DNA of 64,000 bases, from positions 277,395 through 341,394 of the forward strand of contig NZ_KE384400.1 in assembly GCF_000425585.1 (NCBI RefSeq), given 5' to 3'. The stretch comes from Terrimonas ferruginea DSM 30193 (lineage in GTDB: Bacteria; Bacteroidota; Bacteroidia; Chitinophagales; Chitinophagaceae). The notes below the pieces were generated by a model. It searched no databases and was not told the origin of the DNA. It saw only the letters and a list, made by a program, of their open reading frames with translations. Both the position numbers and the translations under genes were made by a program. Below are positions 36,150 to 44,381 of the stretch, piece by piece. Positions within the stretch are counted from its first letter, which is position 1. Every line of letters begins with the position of its first letter.

Positions 36150-36666
36150 TTGGTTCGTGTATACACGAACCAAGGGGAAAGTGGGAGCATGAGCATCGCC
36201 CCCGGTGCGTGTATTATGCACAGCACCGCGTCTTGCGATATAAGGCACTCCGCTTTGTTGGTTCGTGTATACACGAACCAAGGGCGGTGGGAACATGAGC
36301 ATCCCCCGGTGCGTGTATTCACGCACCGCGTCTTGCGATATGAGGCACTCCGCTTTGTTGGTTCGTGTATACACGAACCAAGGGGGAAAGTGGGAGCATT
36401 CTCACTAACGCACCGGAATCGTGTCCGGCAATTTGCAACACCCCGTTTTTGTTGGTTCGTGTATACACGAACCAAGGGGGAAAGTGGGAGCATTCTCACT
36501 AACGCACCGGAATTCGGGTCTGGCAATTTGCAACACCCCGTTTTTTGTTGGTTCGTGTATACACGAACCAAGGAGGAAAGTGGGAGCATTCTCACTAACG
36601 CAGTGAATTCGTGTCCGGCAATTTGCAACACCCCGTTTTTTGTTGGTTCGTGAGGACCCGAACCCA
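36150..36666. repeat. Array of six 24-bp palindromes with ~100-bp period
   Basis: Five perfect copies of a 24-bp palindrome with core GGTTCGTGTATACACGAACC start at 36150, 36258, 36358, 36452 and 36548; a decayed sixth is at 36643-36666. Spacing is 108, 100, 94, 96 and 95 bp. The spacers are themselves repeated. The right flank GGGGAAAGTGGGAGCAT or a close variant follows the palindromes. The left flank has two types: CGATATGAGGCACTCCG-like in copies 1-3 and CAATTTGCAACACCCCG in copies 4-6. Secondary palindromes sit in spacers (e.g. CGGTGCGTG / CACGCACCG, 36307-36328). Frames read through it give only repeated artefact peptides. It lies between divergent 5' flank (flavoprotein) and convergent 3' flank (36703). 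Confidence 0.92.
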
Positions 36667-36673
36667 GGCAACC

Positions 36674-36701
36674 TTACACCTTACACCCTACACCTTACTC
36701 C
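36674..36701. repeat. Degenerate tandem heptamers
   Basis: TTACACC, TTACACC, CTACACC, TTACTCC, directly adjoining the stop codon of the leftward gene at 36703 on its downstream side. Confidence 0.75.
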
Positions 36702-36702
36702 C

Positions 36703-37488
36703 TCAGCCTTTATAATCCAGCTTAATCTTATACCGGTATATCTTATCATTGATCAACTGCTCCATCTTAATCACTTCCCTGGTACGTTTACTGATCCAGA
36801 ATTTTTCCTGGTTGCCTTTTTCCGTATGGGTCAGTACCCAGCAATCCACTTTCCAGTTGTCAAATGTTTCGAGTGTTTCCGAAGCGGCGACTGTATAATG
36901 CGCTTTGGTCAGTGGTGCAGCAGTGCCGGGGTCATAAAACGGAATTTCGAAGACGGCACCCTCGCGGAACGGCAGCAGCGGAAAGATTTCCAGGTCCAGG
37001 TGCCAGTTCAGGCAAAATGAGTCTTTTGCCGTAACAAAAGCATTCCAGCGCTTCTTGGTGATGGCGGCAGTGTCTTTCTGTGAAATCTCTTTTGCATTTT
37101 CCCGGATACGTTTCTGTAAAAAATCAACCTCTACCATTCCTGTATTTTTCCACCAGAACTGGTGTTGCAGCGGCTCCATGGTCGCCGCATCATTGCCAGA
37201 CGAAGCCGTATGCAATACAGAGTCCTGGTCTTCCCAGGATTGATAGATATTTATTACAGGCCGGTTATTCAGCAACGTCCGGGTCACTTTTCTTGTCCAT
37301 ATGTGCTGATAAGATGAAGGTTTATCTTTATCCATTTTGATATAAACAAAGTAATGATTGACTCCCGGTTTCAGGGCGGCCGTTTCCAGCATTCCCCGGT
37401 TAACGCGGATAGTATCGCCGGCAGACACATTGGTTACAAAGCAGCCAATTGCCAAAACAAGCATCGCCATTGTCTTTTTCTTAAGCAT
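36703..37488 (-). CDS. Exported DUF3108-like protein
   Basis: 261 aa with signal peptide (LVLAIGCFVTNVSA-G). The beta-rich body has regularly spaced strands (HYFVYIKMDKDKPSSYQHIWTRK, FEIPFYDPG, WKVDCWVLTHTEKGNQEKFWISKRTREVIKMEQ). The last stretch resembles the end of DUF3108/LolA-like beta-barrel-slab proteins, which measure a substrate by converting it to a standard residue pattern; the assignment is tentative. Divergent from the LytS/LytTR pair with a 186-bp shared promoter region, so it is a candidate target of that pair. Confidence 0.65.
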   Translation of the reverse strand: MLKKKTMAMLVLAIGCFVTNVSAGDTIRVNRGMLETAALKPGVNHYFVYIKMDKDKPSSYQHIWTRKVTRTLLNNRPVINIYQSWEDQDSVLHTASSGNDAATMEPLQHQFWWKNTGMVEVDFLQKRIRENAKEISQKDTAAITKKRWNAFVTAKDSFCLNWHLDLEIFPLLPFREGAVFEIPFYDPGTAAPLTKAHYTVAASETLETFDNWKVDCWVLTHTEKGNQEKFWISKRTREVIKMEQLINDKIYRYKIKLDYKG

Positions 37489-37571
37489 GTTATTTTTTTA
37501 CAAACCTGAATAAAAGCCCTGTACCGGTCAAGAAGAAAATGAAAATCAATTACCCTTGCTCAACATTATTA

Positions 37572-37599
37572 GTAGACCCAAATCTTGTTTTCGTAGACC
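37572..37599 (+). promoter_or_regulatory. Direct repeat GTAGACC, 21-bp period
   Basis: Two copies of GTAGACC at 37572-37578 and 37593-37599, two helical turns apart, about 75-100 bp before the LytS-type kinase. LytTR-domain regulators bind paired direct repeats with about this period. Confidence 0.5.
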
Positions 37600-37674
37600 T
37601 TTGATAGAGCGCGATGGTTCTTTGCATTGCAGAAAGCGGAAATCGCATAATTTACGAACGGCAAATTGTTTCCA

Positions 37675-38718
37675 ATGAACGGCATCCTAAAAAAGTCCTG
37701 GTTCACAAGTATTCTGATCATTCTGTCCTACCTGGGATTCTGGGTGATCGTGCTGCAGTTTGCCGGTATGCAGAAGTTCTGGGATGGTTTCAAGTACTAT
37801 CTCTGGCAGGTTCTTTATATCGGCGCCACCGGTTTTACATTGTATCATTTTGCTTTTCCCTTGCTCCGGCAACGACGCACTAAATGGCTTTTTCTTGTTG
37901 TGGTACTATCATCCCTGCTACTCATGACAGTTGGTTATATTGGCTGGATATGGCTGGGAGGTATGGTCAATATTTTACAGAACGATCCGCGCGATCTCCG
38001 CAGCGCCGATTTTATTGCCCGCACGCTTATCTTCGAAATTTTCAGCCTGGCTTACTTTGCGTCGATCCGTCTTTATATCGATTCCGTGCAACTGCGCCTT
38101 GCCCACAAACAACTCGAAGTAGAAAGAAAAATATCCGAACTTAATTACCTGAAGTCACAGACCAACCCGCATTTTCTTTTCAATACATTGAACAATATAT
38201 ATGCACTCTCACGCAAGAACTCCGAAAAAGCACCGCAAAGTCTCCTGAGATTGTCCACCCTGTTGCGGTATATGCTCTACGAAACAAGTGCGCACCGCAT
38301 TCCCGTTCAAAAAGAAATTTCCATCATCGAAGATTATCTCCAACTCGAGAAACTCCGGTATGATGGCTCGCTTGAGCTGAACTTTACGCATGACCTGGAA
38401 AATAAAAATGCACTGATTCCCCCGCTGATTCTGCTGCCCCTGGTAGAAAATGCTTTTAAACATGGTGCGTCGGAAACACAGCATCGCCCTTTTGTTTACA
38501 TCAACCTGAGCATAAAAGAGCAACACCTGTATTTTGTAGTAAAAAATTCTTATTCAACTGAGGAACTGCCACACTCCGGTTACCGTGGCATAGGGCTGCA
38601 TAACCTGCAGCAACACCTGCGATTATTGTATACAGATTATTCACTCGATCTTAAACCGGGAACGGATTCTTTTAACGCCTCACTCATCATCAACCTTTCG
38701 TCACATGCAAGTTTATAA
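37675..38718 (+). CDS. LytS-type membrane sensor histidine kinase
   Basis: 347 aa from ATG at 37675. Four hydrophobic segments in the N-terminal 150 residues (TSILIILSYLGFWVIVLQF and others), then a short coiled coil. The His_kinase domain (PF06580) has phosphoacceptor His in KSQTNPHFLFNTLNNIYALS, and the ATPase part has PLVENAFKHG and GIGLHNLQQHLRLLY. No recognised sensory domain outside the membrane. It overlaps the LytTR regulator gene by 14 bp, so the two are translationally coupled. Confidence 0.94.
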   Translation: MNGILKKSWFTSILIILSYLGFWVIVLQFAGMQKFWDGFKYYLWQVLYIGATGFTLYHFAFPLLRQRRTKWLFLVVVLSSLLLMTVGYIGWIWLGGMVNILQNDPRDLRSADFIARTLIFEIFSLAYFASIRLYIDSVQLRLAHKQLEVERKISELNYLKSQTNPHFLFNTLNNIYALSRKNSEKAPQSLLRLSTLLRYMLYETSAHRIPVQKEISIIEDYLQLEKLRYDGSLELNFTHDLENKNALIPPLILLPLVENAFKHGASETQHRPFVYINLSIKEQHLYFVVKNSYSTEELPHSGYRGIGLHNLQQHLRLLYTDYSLDLKPGTDSFNASLIINLSSHASL

Positions 38719-39388
38719 TTGTATCATTATTGAAGACGAACCGCTTGCGGCGCAACTGCTACAGGAATACATTGCGCAAATACCGCAGTTACGGTATACC
38801 GGACATTACCGCACTGCTATGGAAGCATTGATTCCTTTGCAGGAACAAAAAACAGATATTCTTTTTCTTGATATCCATCTGCCCGGTATCAAGGGCTTCA
38901 ATTTTCTGCGTACACTGCATCGCGCGCCGGCGGTGATTGTGACTACGGCTTATCATCAATACGCATTGGAAGGCTATGAGTTAAACGTAAGAGATTACCT
39001 GATCAAACCGGTATCATTTACCCGGTTCAGCCAGGCCGTCACCAAAGCCATCCCATCCTTATCAGGCTTACCTGTCAATACGGCCAAACTTCCTGAAAGC
39101 ATTCTTTTGCCCGTAGACCGGAAAAAGATCCGGCTGGAACTCGACAAGATCCTTTATGTGGAAAGCAAACGTGAATATGTACAGGTTGTTACGACCGGCG
39201 GTGAATACATTTCCAAGATCACCACGATGGAAATGGAAGAGATGTTACCCCAGCCCATGTTTCAACGCGTACATCGTTCATTCATCGTATCAATGGACAA
39301 GATCACTGCTTTTTCCAAAACCAGGCTGGATCTCGGCGCTTATTCTATTCCCATCGGTAAGTCGTACCGGGCACGCATTACGCTCTGA
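38705..39388 (+). CDS. LytTR-family response regulator
   Basis: 227 aa. REC domain: IIEDEPLAAQLL, phosphoacceptor Asp in ILFLDIHLPGIKG, VTTAYHQYALEGYE and the conserved Lys in YLIKPVSF. C-terminal LytTR DNA-binding domain: DKILYVESKREYVQVVTTGGEYISKITTMEMEE, FQRVHRSFIVSMDKI, IPIGKSYR. Partner of the kinase whose gene it overlaps. The paired GTAGACC repeat upstream of the operon is a possible binding site. Confidence 0.95.
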   Translation: MQVYNCIIIEDEPLAAQLLQEYIAQIPQLRYTGHYRTAMEALIPLQEQKTDILFLDIHLPGIKGFNFLRTLHRAPAVIVTTAYHQYALEGYELNVRDYLIKPVSFTRFSQAVTKAIPSLSGLPVNTAKLPESILLPVDRKKIRLELDKILYVESKREYVQVVTTGGEYISKITTMEMEEMLPQPMFQRVHRSFIVSMDKITAFSKTRLDLGAYSIPIGKSYRARITL

Positions 39389-39443
39389 CACAGGAACGCT
39401 TAAAAATGCACCGTGAAAGATCTTTACCTTTAAGAAAAAAGAT

Positions 39444-39860
39444 ATGTGGTGGGTATACGCGATCTTATCGGCATTCTTTGCTTCGCTGACAGCCATCTTT
39501 GCCAAGCTGGGGGTTGCCAATATCAATAGTAACCTGGCAACAGGCATCCGGACCATCGTCATCCTGGTAATGGTATGGAGCATCATTGCGGTACGCGGCG
39601 AAGCAAAAGGCATCAGTCATTTATCCAAACACACTATTTTCTTCCTGGTGATCTCCGGGCTGGCTACGGGGCTGTCCTGGCTCTTTTATTTCAAAGCGCT
39701 GCAGACTGGCCCCGTATCGCAGGTAGCACCGGTGGATAAACTGAGTGTGGCACTCACCCTGTTGCTGGCATTCATTTTTCTGGGCGAGTCGTTTACCCTC
39801 AAAACCGCAGTGGGTGCGTGTTTGATTATTGCCGGCACGATGGTGCTGGTGATAAAATGA
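39444..39860 (+). CDS. Half-size EamA/DMT transporter
   Basis: 138 aa with four to five hydrophobic helices (WWVYAILSAFFASLTAIFAKLG; ATGIRTIVILVMVWSIIAV; FFLVISGLATGLSWLFYFKAL; LSVALTLLLAFIFLGE; TAVGACLIIAGTMVLVI). It holds one EamA repeat rather than the usual two, as in the COG2510 group, and presumably works as a dimer. Substrate unknown. Only 55 bp after the LytTR regulator and possibly cotranscribed; convergent with the next gene, 11 bp away. Confidence 0.85.
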   Translation: MWWVYAILSAFFASLTAIFAKLGVANINSNLATGIRTIVILVMVWSIIAVRGEAKGISHLSKHTIFFLVISGLATGLSWLFYFKALQTGPVSQVAPVDKLSVALTLLLAFIFLGESFTLKTAVGACLIIAGTMVLVIK

Positions 39861-39871
39861 ACAGCCAACAG

Positions 39872-40567
39872 CTATTTCTTTCCGGCATGAAATGCCCGGT
39901 TGATTCCGATCTGCCCATATAGTGGTAATGTAGGAGAATGTTTTAAATCCTGCTCCATCATTTTACCACCGCGGAGGTAAAACAACCAGCGACGACCCGC
40001 ATGAAAGCCGGCCTGCACGCCATAATAAAAATTACCACCAGTCGCCATGTACCAGCCGTCTCTTGCCGCATAATTCTCGCGCATCTTTTCCGTGTGACGA
40101 AGCTGCGTCACAATCGCTTTATCAAACCCTGCTTCCGCCGCTGCAAACCACCTGCGTTTGTAATAACCGCCCGTAAGTGCCAGGTCGCTTCCAAAACCAA
40201 CCATTCTTACCAGATCATTCTGGTATCGTCGCGTTACAAACTGCACTCGTGCCGAGAGAGCCCAGGGCCCTGTTCCGGTCACCCTGATCTGCCCGCCTGC
40301 CTTTACTTTCCAGTCGTCCATCTTTTTTTCCCCATAGGGAAAAGAACATTCGACACCCGTAATTACCGGACGTTTCAGCATCCGCGTTTTATATCCGTAA
40401 ACAAAAGAGGATACCACGCCGAAATCCGCACCGAATGTGGTCCCCACGATATGCTGCTTTTCTTTGTTGCCTGCCGACCAGTTGTTTACCTGCGCGTGCA
40501 TGGGTTGTGTGGTCAATAGAAAAATATAAACCGCCGTTATATATCTGATACAAGAAGTCGTTTGCAT
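39872..40567 (-). CDS. Putative outer-membrane beta-barrel protein
   Basis: 231 aa with signal peptide ending PMHA-Q. Alternating aromatic/hydrophobic strands (VGTTFGADFGVVSSFVYGYKT, WALSARVQFVTRRYQN, LALTGGYYKRRWFAAAEAGFDK, GNFYYGVQAGFHAGRRWLFYLRGG) suggest an eight- or ten-stranded barrel. No family recognised. It lies 1 bp after the lipoprotein hydrolase gene, so the two form an operon. Confidence 0.7.
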   Translation of the reverse strand: MQTTSCIRYITAVYIFLLTTQPMHAQVNNWSAGNKEKQHIVGTTFGADFGVVSSFVYGYKTRMLKRPVITGVECSFPYGEKKMDDWKVKAGGQIRVTGTGPWALSARVQFVTRRYQNDLVRMVGFGSDLALTGGYYKRRWFAAAEAGFDKAIVTQLRHTEKMRENYAARDGWYMATGGNFYYGVQAGFHAGRRWLFYLRGGKMMEQDLKHSPTLPLYGQIGINRAFHAGKK

Positions 40568-40568
40568 G

Positions 40569-41582
40569 TCATCGTGATTTAAAATAGGTGATCAATTTGG
40601 GCAGGGTAACAGTTGTCCACGCATTTGCATTGGTAACAATGCCGTCGTGTCCCACACCCGGAACTTTCGTTAATTCTTTGACAGGAAAAGCGGAAGAAAC
40701 GTGTTGTGCCCAGCTATCTGTATATACTTTATTGAGTTCGCTGTAAAAAAACAATACGGGCTGCCGGTAACTGCCGATTCCTTCGGAAAAATCGATTTTA
40801 TACTTCCCGCCCATATCAATCAGGGCGTTGAACACCACGGCTCCATTTCGCCAGAACGGCGCTACATACTCCGGACCTGTATTATCGTTACGCGTTGCGG
40901 TGAGTCCCATTTTATAATCCATCAGCTCATGATCTTTGGCTGTCAGGAATTGATCCAGTGCGGTAACATCGTTGAGTGTTTCGCTGAAAAATTTAAACGA
41001 CCGCGATTCTTTGATATAGGTTTCCACGTCTGCCCATGTGAGTCCGCCGGGTTCCATCACTACCAGTCCGTTGACCAGGTTGGGATAGCGGCCGGTAAAC
41101 CCGGTTGCCAGCATGCCGCCCCAGGAATGGCCCAGCAGGAAGACTTTCTGGTCAGGCTTGACGCGGTAATGGTCTATCACGGCTTTGAGTTCGTCGTACA
41201 CCAGGTGGTTGACCACATCCCGCCCTTCGCGGATATAGGTATCCCGGCTGAAACGTTGTGAAAGGCCCGCACCCCGCTGGTCGTACAACACCACACGGAA
41301 GCCGTGATCCGCCAGATCTCTGAAAGGAAGCAGGTACCGGTAATCGGCGCCGGGGCCGCCGTGCAGGGCAACAACCAGCGGACTATCTACCGTACCAAAA
41401 GCTTCGGTGTGCAACAAGGCTCCGTGTATAAGGGCGGAAGGGAGCGATGAGTCTTCGTCAACAGTTTTCGGCACCAGGTTTCCATCTTCGTCCAGCGGGT
41501 AGGTTTTACATCCGGTGAAGACAGCCGCCGCGAGCAATATCAACAACATGCGGCCTGATCGACGGCACAATTTTTTTAGCAT
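40569..41582 (-). CDS. Alpha/beta hydrolase lipoprotein (proline-iminopeptidase-like)
   Basis: 337 aa from ATG at 41582 (MLKKLCRRSGRMLLILLAAAVFTGC-KT, lipoprotein); an earlier TTG exists but adds nothing. Family motifs: HGGPGADYRYLLPF, DQRGAGLS, nucleophile in GHSWGG, and the late GVGHDG histidine. HGGPG is the mark of the proline iminopeptidase / prolyl aminopeptidase group, which also includes non-peptidase hydrolases. A surface or periplasmic location is predicted. Cotranscribed with the barrel protein downstream. Confidence 0.85.
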   Translation of the reverse strand: MLKKLCRRSGRMLLILLAAAVFTGCKTYPLDEDGNLVPKTVDEDSSLPSALIHGALLHTEAFGTVDSPLVVALHGGPGADYRYLLPFRDLADHGFRVVLYDQRGAGLSQRFSRDTYIREGRDVVNHLVYDELKAVIDHYRVKPDQKVFLLGHSWGGMLATGFTGRYPNLVNGLVVMEPGGLTWADVETYIKESRSFKFFSETLNDVTALDQFLTAKDHELMDYKMGLTATRNDNTGPEYVAPFWRNGAVVFNALIDMGGKYKIDFSEGIGSYRQPVLFFYSELNKVYTDSWAQHVSSAFPVKELTKVPGVGHDGIVTNANAWTTVTLPKLITYFKSR

Positions 41583-41724
41583 AAATAAAAATTTAGGCAG
41601 CAAAACTAACGGCTACTGTCCGCGCAGAGGGTGCATAAGATAGCATGAGACAATCAGGCAGTCGCCTGATAAACAGATGAGTATGTGGAATGAGACGTTG
41701 AGTATGAGGGATGAGACCCGCTTG

Positions 41725-41821
41725 AAATGTGTAAATGTGCCCGCCTGCGGCGGGGCCATGTGGAAATGTGTAAACTGCAAACCCGATTTCATTTACACAT
41801 CTTCACATTTACACATTTTCA
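41725..41821. repeat. Inverted octamer tracts around a GC hairpin
   Basis: Four octamers CATTTACA, CATCTTCA, CATTTACA, CATTTTCA (41790-41821) begin at the AraC-gene stop codon. The same octamers in opposite orientation (GAAATGTG, TAAATGTG) occur at 41726-41741 and again near 41763. A GC-rich hairpin CCCGCC..GGCGGG lies between them (about 41741-41755). The whole could fold as a long stem on the AraC transcript's 3' end and may terminate it. Confidence 0.7.
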
Positions 41822-42925
41822 CATTCTATCCCTCAGGTACTCCGTCGGTGTAAGACCCGTGTGTTTTTTGAAATTGCGATTGAAGGACGCTTTGGAATTG
41901 AAACCGCAATCGTAGGCTATGGACATAAATGTATACTGGTTGTTCGTTTCTTTGCGCACTTCGTCGAGGAAGGCGTCGATCCGGTAGCCGTTGATCAGGT
42001 CATAAAAACTTTTCCCGGTCTGCGAGTTGATGACTTTGGACAAGGTATTCGGGTGCATGCCTGCCAGACGCGCCAGATCGGCCAGCGTAAGTTCCGGATC
42101 GCGGTAGGGACGTTTTTCGTGAAGGATACATGTGAGCTGCGCAAAAAGACGGGCCAATTCCGGATCGGAGGTAATTACTTCATTAGCCACCGGTGGTATT
42201 ACTGGTGTGGCCGTTGCTTCAACTGCCGGCTCCGGGTGACGGTAAGTGGCTCTCGTATAACTGAACACCTGTACCTGGCGCACACCGAAGTAAGCTATCC
42301 ACAACAGGAAGATCGCCACCGATCCGTAGATCAGCATATCATCCTGCACAAACAAAACGATGATCCATACAACAGCCATTCCTATGATCAGGTAAAGCAG
42401 CCAATTGAAATTGATGCGTTCGGTATTGGAAAAATCGTGCTTGAGATTGCGGCGGAATTTCCGGAGTAATAAATAAGCCAGCGAAATATAAACGAGTCCG
42501 CTGATAAAAATACAGATCAGGTTGATAAGCAGCCGTGTTTCATAACCCCGGCCACTCTCCTGCACAATTGATACTTTTTCCCCGAAGGGAAAAAAATAAA
42601 AATCAAGGAATAGCAATTCGCAGATCAGCAGCGGTAAAAAATGCAGCAAATCTTTCCACCGGAACCGTCTCGACTGCGTCTGATAACGTACATACAAATA
42701 CAAACATGGCCCCTGCGTCAGCGGAAGAGGAATACCAAACACCGTTAGATCGGGAAAATGCAGGTATTCATTTGTTTGCACGAGATAACGCGAAACAAGC
42801 AATACACTGATGAGCAGCAACCATATCACCAGGACATAATCAGCAGACGACTTTTCCCGCTTGGTAATAAGCAAAAAGGAAAGAAAAAAACCGATTGTAA
42901 ACGCGGATGAATAAAGCCACTCCAT
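41819..42925 (-). CDS. Membrane-anchored AraC-family transcriptional regulator
   Basis: 368 aa. The N-terminal ~230 residues hold seven or eight hydrophobic helices (SSAFTIGFFLSFLLI, YVLVIWLLLISVLLVSRYL, LLINLICIFISGLVYISLAYLLL, LLYLIIGMAVVWIIVLFV, SVAIFLLWIAYFGV). The C-terminal AraC HTH reads LTLADLARLAGMHPNTLSKVINSQTGKSF, then MSIAYDCGFNSKASFNRNFKKHTGLTPTEYL. This membrane-AraC architecture is common in Bacteroidota and should link an envelope signal directly to transcription. Target genes cannot be told; the tandem barrel genes upstream are separated by only 44 bp and face the same way. Confidence 0.92.
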   Translation of the reverse strand: MEWLYSSAFTIGFFLSFLLITKREKSSADYVLVIWLLLISVLLVSRYLVQTNEYLHFPDLTVFGIPLPLTQGPCLYLYVRYQTQSRRFRWKDLLHFLPLLICELLFLDFYFFPFGEKVSIVQESGRGYETRLLINLICIFISGLVYISLAYLLLRKFRRNLKHDFSNTERINFNWLLYLIIGMAVVWIIVLFVQDDMLIYGSVAIFLLWIAYFGVRQVQVFSYTRATYRHPEPAVEATATPVIPPVANEVITSDPELARLFAQLTCILHEKRPYRDPELTLADLARLAGMHPNTLSKVINSQTGKSFYDLINGYRIDAFLDEVRKETNNQYTFMSIAYDCGFNSKASFNRNFKKHTGLTPTEYLRDRM

Positions 42926-42969
42926 TGGCAGCTAAACTACTTGATTTACCCGGAAAAAATTCAGTGGAC

Positions 42970-43569
42970 TTACCTGTTCAGGTAAGAACGCCCCTTTATG
43001 AAGTGCGTTCTCCGTTCCCATTTATTCCATCTGCCCGGAAATTGTTTGACCCGGATGGTAAAGCCCTGCCGGTAAAGGTTTTCACGCCAGTTGCCATTCA
43101 ACAGGAACGAATAATGAAAATGCAAATCGATCGTAAGCAGGGAAAACCCGAATGAAGGGCGCAGATAATGTTGCCCGTTGGTAAGCTGATAAAGATAGTC
43201 GGTGCGGGCGCTGAATGGCATAAAGAATAATGGCGGAAACTGGGCATACTCGCCAAATAGTTTGATAGATTGGTGCACTTTCCCCCGTACCGGCGTGGCG
43301 CTGTATCCTAATCCCCAACTCTTCACACGTACCATCACCAGGCCGCGGCCATGATCCCAACTGACACCACGTGCGCGTCCGAAACTCAATCCATACTCGG
43401 TTTTGCGGGCAAAATTGACCTCCTCGCCAATGTAAAAAGAGTTGCCCCAGAATTTGCTGTGTGTTGGCCGTTTAATATGCCAGTAAGTACTATCCGCCGT
43501 CCACAAGCTGTCGCGTTGCGCCAGGCAGACACCGGTATTTAACAACAACAGTAATAAAAAAAGGCGCAT
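42970..43569 (-). CDS. Putative outer-membrane protein, paralogue 2
   Basis: 199 aa with signal peptide (LFLLLLLLNTGVCLA-Q). Clearly related to the next upstream gene: both share xWGNSxYxxxxVNFARxxEYxLxxGRxxG, KSWGxxYxxT, YLYQxxxGQHYLRPSxGxxxxxxDxxxxYSFLLN and ENLYRxGxxIRxKQF. Likely a small beta-barrel or slab protein in the outer membrane. No family recognised. Separated by 15 bp from its paralogue, so one transcript. Confidence 0.72.
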   Translation of the reverse strand: MRLFLLLLLLNTGVCLAQRDSLWTADSTYWHIKRPTHSKFWGNSFYIGEEVNFARKTEYGLSFGRARGVSWDHGRGLVMVRVKSWGLGYSATPVRGKVHQSIKLFGEYAQFPPLFFMPFSARTDYLYQLTNGQHYLRPSFGFSLLTIDLHFHYSFLLNGNWRENLYRQGFTIRVKQFPGRWNKWERRTHFIKGRSYLNR

Positions 43570-43584
43570 AAGGAATTAATTATT

Positions 43585-44172
43585 CTAACGAAAACGAGAT
43601 GTGCCCAGGAACTGCTTCCGTTCCCAGTTTTTCATACCGATGAATTGTTTCAGCCGGATGGAAATTCCATGCCGGTAAAGATTTTCCTGGCGGGACTGAT
43701 TGAGCAGGAAGGAATAATTGTAGGCCACATCCACAAATACAAAAGTCAGCCCGACGGAAGGTCGCAGGTAATGCTGCCCGTCGCTCATCTGATAAATATA
43801 TTCTCCACGCAATAAAAAATCACCGACGAAAAAGGTAGGAACAAATCCAAACTCCCAGAAGCCTTTGATACTCTGACGCATGGTTTTATGCGCCACGTCG
43901 GTCAGTGCATAGTTGACACCCCAGCTTCTCATTGTCATGAAGAAAAATCCCTGCGCGGCAATTGCGTTTAGTCCTTTTGTACGCCCAAGTCCGAGCTCAA
44001 ACTCTTTGTTGCGCGCAAAATTTACACCCTGTGAAAGATAAGTGGAATTGCCCCATAATTTATGTTTAACGGGATTGATCACCTGCCAGTTGCCGCTGAT
44101 TATCGTATCTCTTTGCTGAGCGTGTGCGCACACAGCGGTTAAAAGCAGCATTGCAAGAAGAAGAGCTTTCAT
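43585..44172 (-). CDS. Putative outer-membrane protein, paralogue 1
   Basis: 195 aa with signal peptide (LLLAMLLLTAVCAHA-Q). First gene of the tandem pair, with the same block structure as the protein at 42970 (WGNSTYLSQGVNFARNKEFELGLGRTKG; YIYQMSDGQHYLRPSVGLTF; ENLYRHGISIRLKQF). Identity between the two looks to be around 40 per cent in the aligned blocks, so the duplication is old. A structured leader lies 90-160 bp upstream (44262-44330). Confidence 0.72.
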   Translation of the reverse strand: MKALLLAMLLLTAVCAHAQQRDTIISGNWQVINPVKHKLWGNSTYLSQGVNFARNKEFELGLGRTKGLNAIAAQGFFFMTMRSWGVNYALTDVAHKTMRQSIKGFWEFGFVPTFFVGDFLLRGEYIYQMSDGQHYLRPSVGLTFVFVDVAYNYSFLLNQSRQENLYRHGISIRLKQFIGMKNWERKQFLGTSRFR

Positions 44173-44238
44173 TGGCTTGAGTTTAGGGTGAATGCGGCAA
44201 TAGACGACTGGATCGGCTGGCTGAGGCCCCCTAAGCCG

Positions 44239-44259
44239 TCAATCGTGAATCGTCAATCG
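44239..44259. repeat. Degenerate tandem heptamers GTCAATC/GTGAATC
   Basis: Three heptamers GTCAATC, GTGAATC, GTCAATC followed by a partial GTTAG. Same kind of tract as at 36674 and 44328, different consensus. Confidence 0.7.
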
Positions 44260-44261
44260 TT

Positions 44262-44330
44262 AGTAAAACAGGTATGGCTCGTTCCCTGAGGCCGATACTT
44301 CGGCCCTCGAAAGGGCTTGGCTGTTTTACT
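44262..44330. repeat. 69-bp inverted-repeat element with competing hairpins
   Basis: Bounded by perfect 10-bp inverted repeats AGTAAAACAG and CTGTTTTACT. Inside, GGCCGA-TACT-TCGGCC (44290-44305) and GCCCT-CGAA-AGGGC (44303-44316) share bases and cannot form together. It could be a structured leader RNA, an attenuator or a small MITE-like remnant. Confidence 0.6.
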
Positions 44331-44362
44331 TATAACTTATTACTTAAAACTTACAACTCAAA
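44328..44362. repeat. Five degenerate tandem heptamers ACTTAnA
   Basis: ACTTATA, ACTTATT, ACTTAAA, ACTTACA, ACTCAAA in perfect 7-bp phase, between the inverted-repeat element and the GH53 operon terminator. Confidence 0.78.
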
Positions 44363-44381
44363 TGTACCCAACTGCTCCAAT

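Noticed and set aside
36150-36666. CRISPR array
   Set aside because: Spacers are ~70-84 bp and themselves repeated, repeats are perfect palindromes, and no cas genes are nearby.
36150-36666. Integron attC array or insertion sequence
   Set aside because: No integrase, no cassettes between the repeats and no transposase frame.
36018-36671. Frames of up to 211 aa through the palindrome array giving repeated VYTNQ / CIHEPR peptides
   Set aside because: Repeats appear in several frames on both strands because the DNA palindrome is self-complementary; no frame is favoured and there is no start context. Treated as non-coding.
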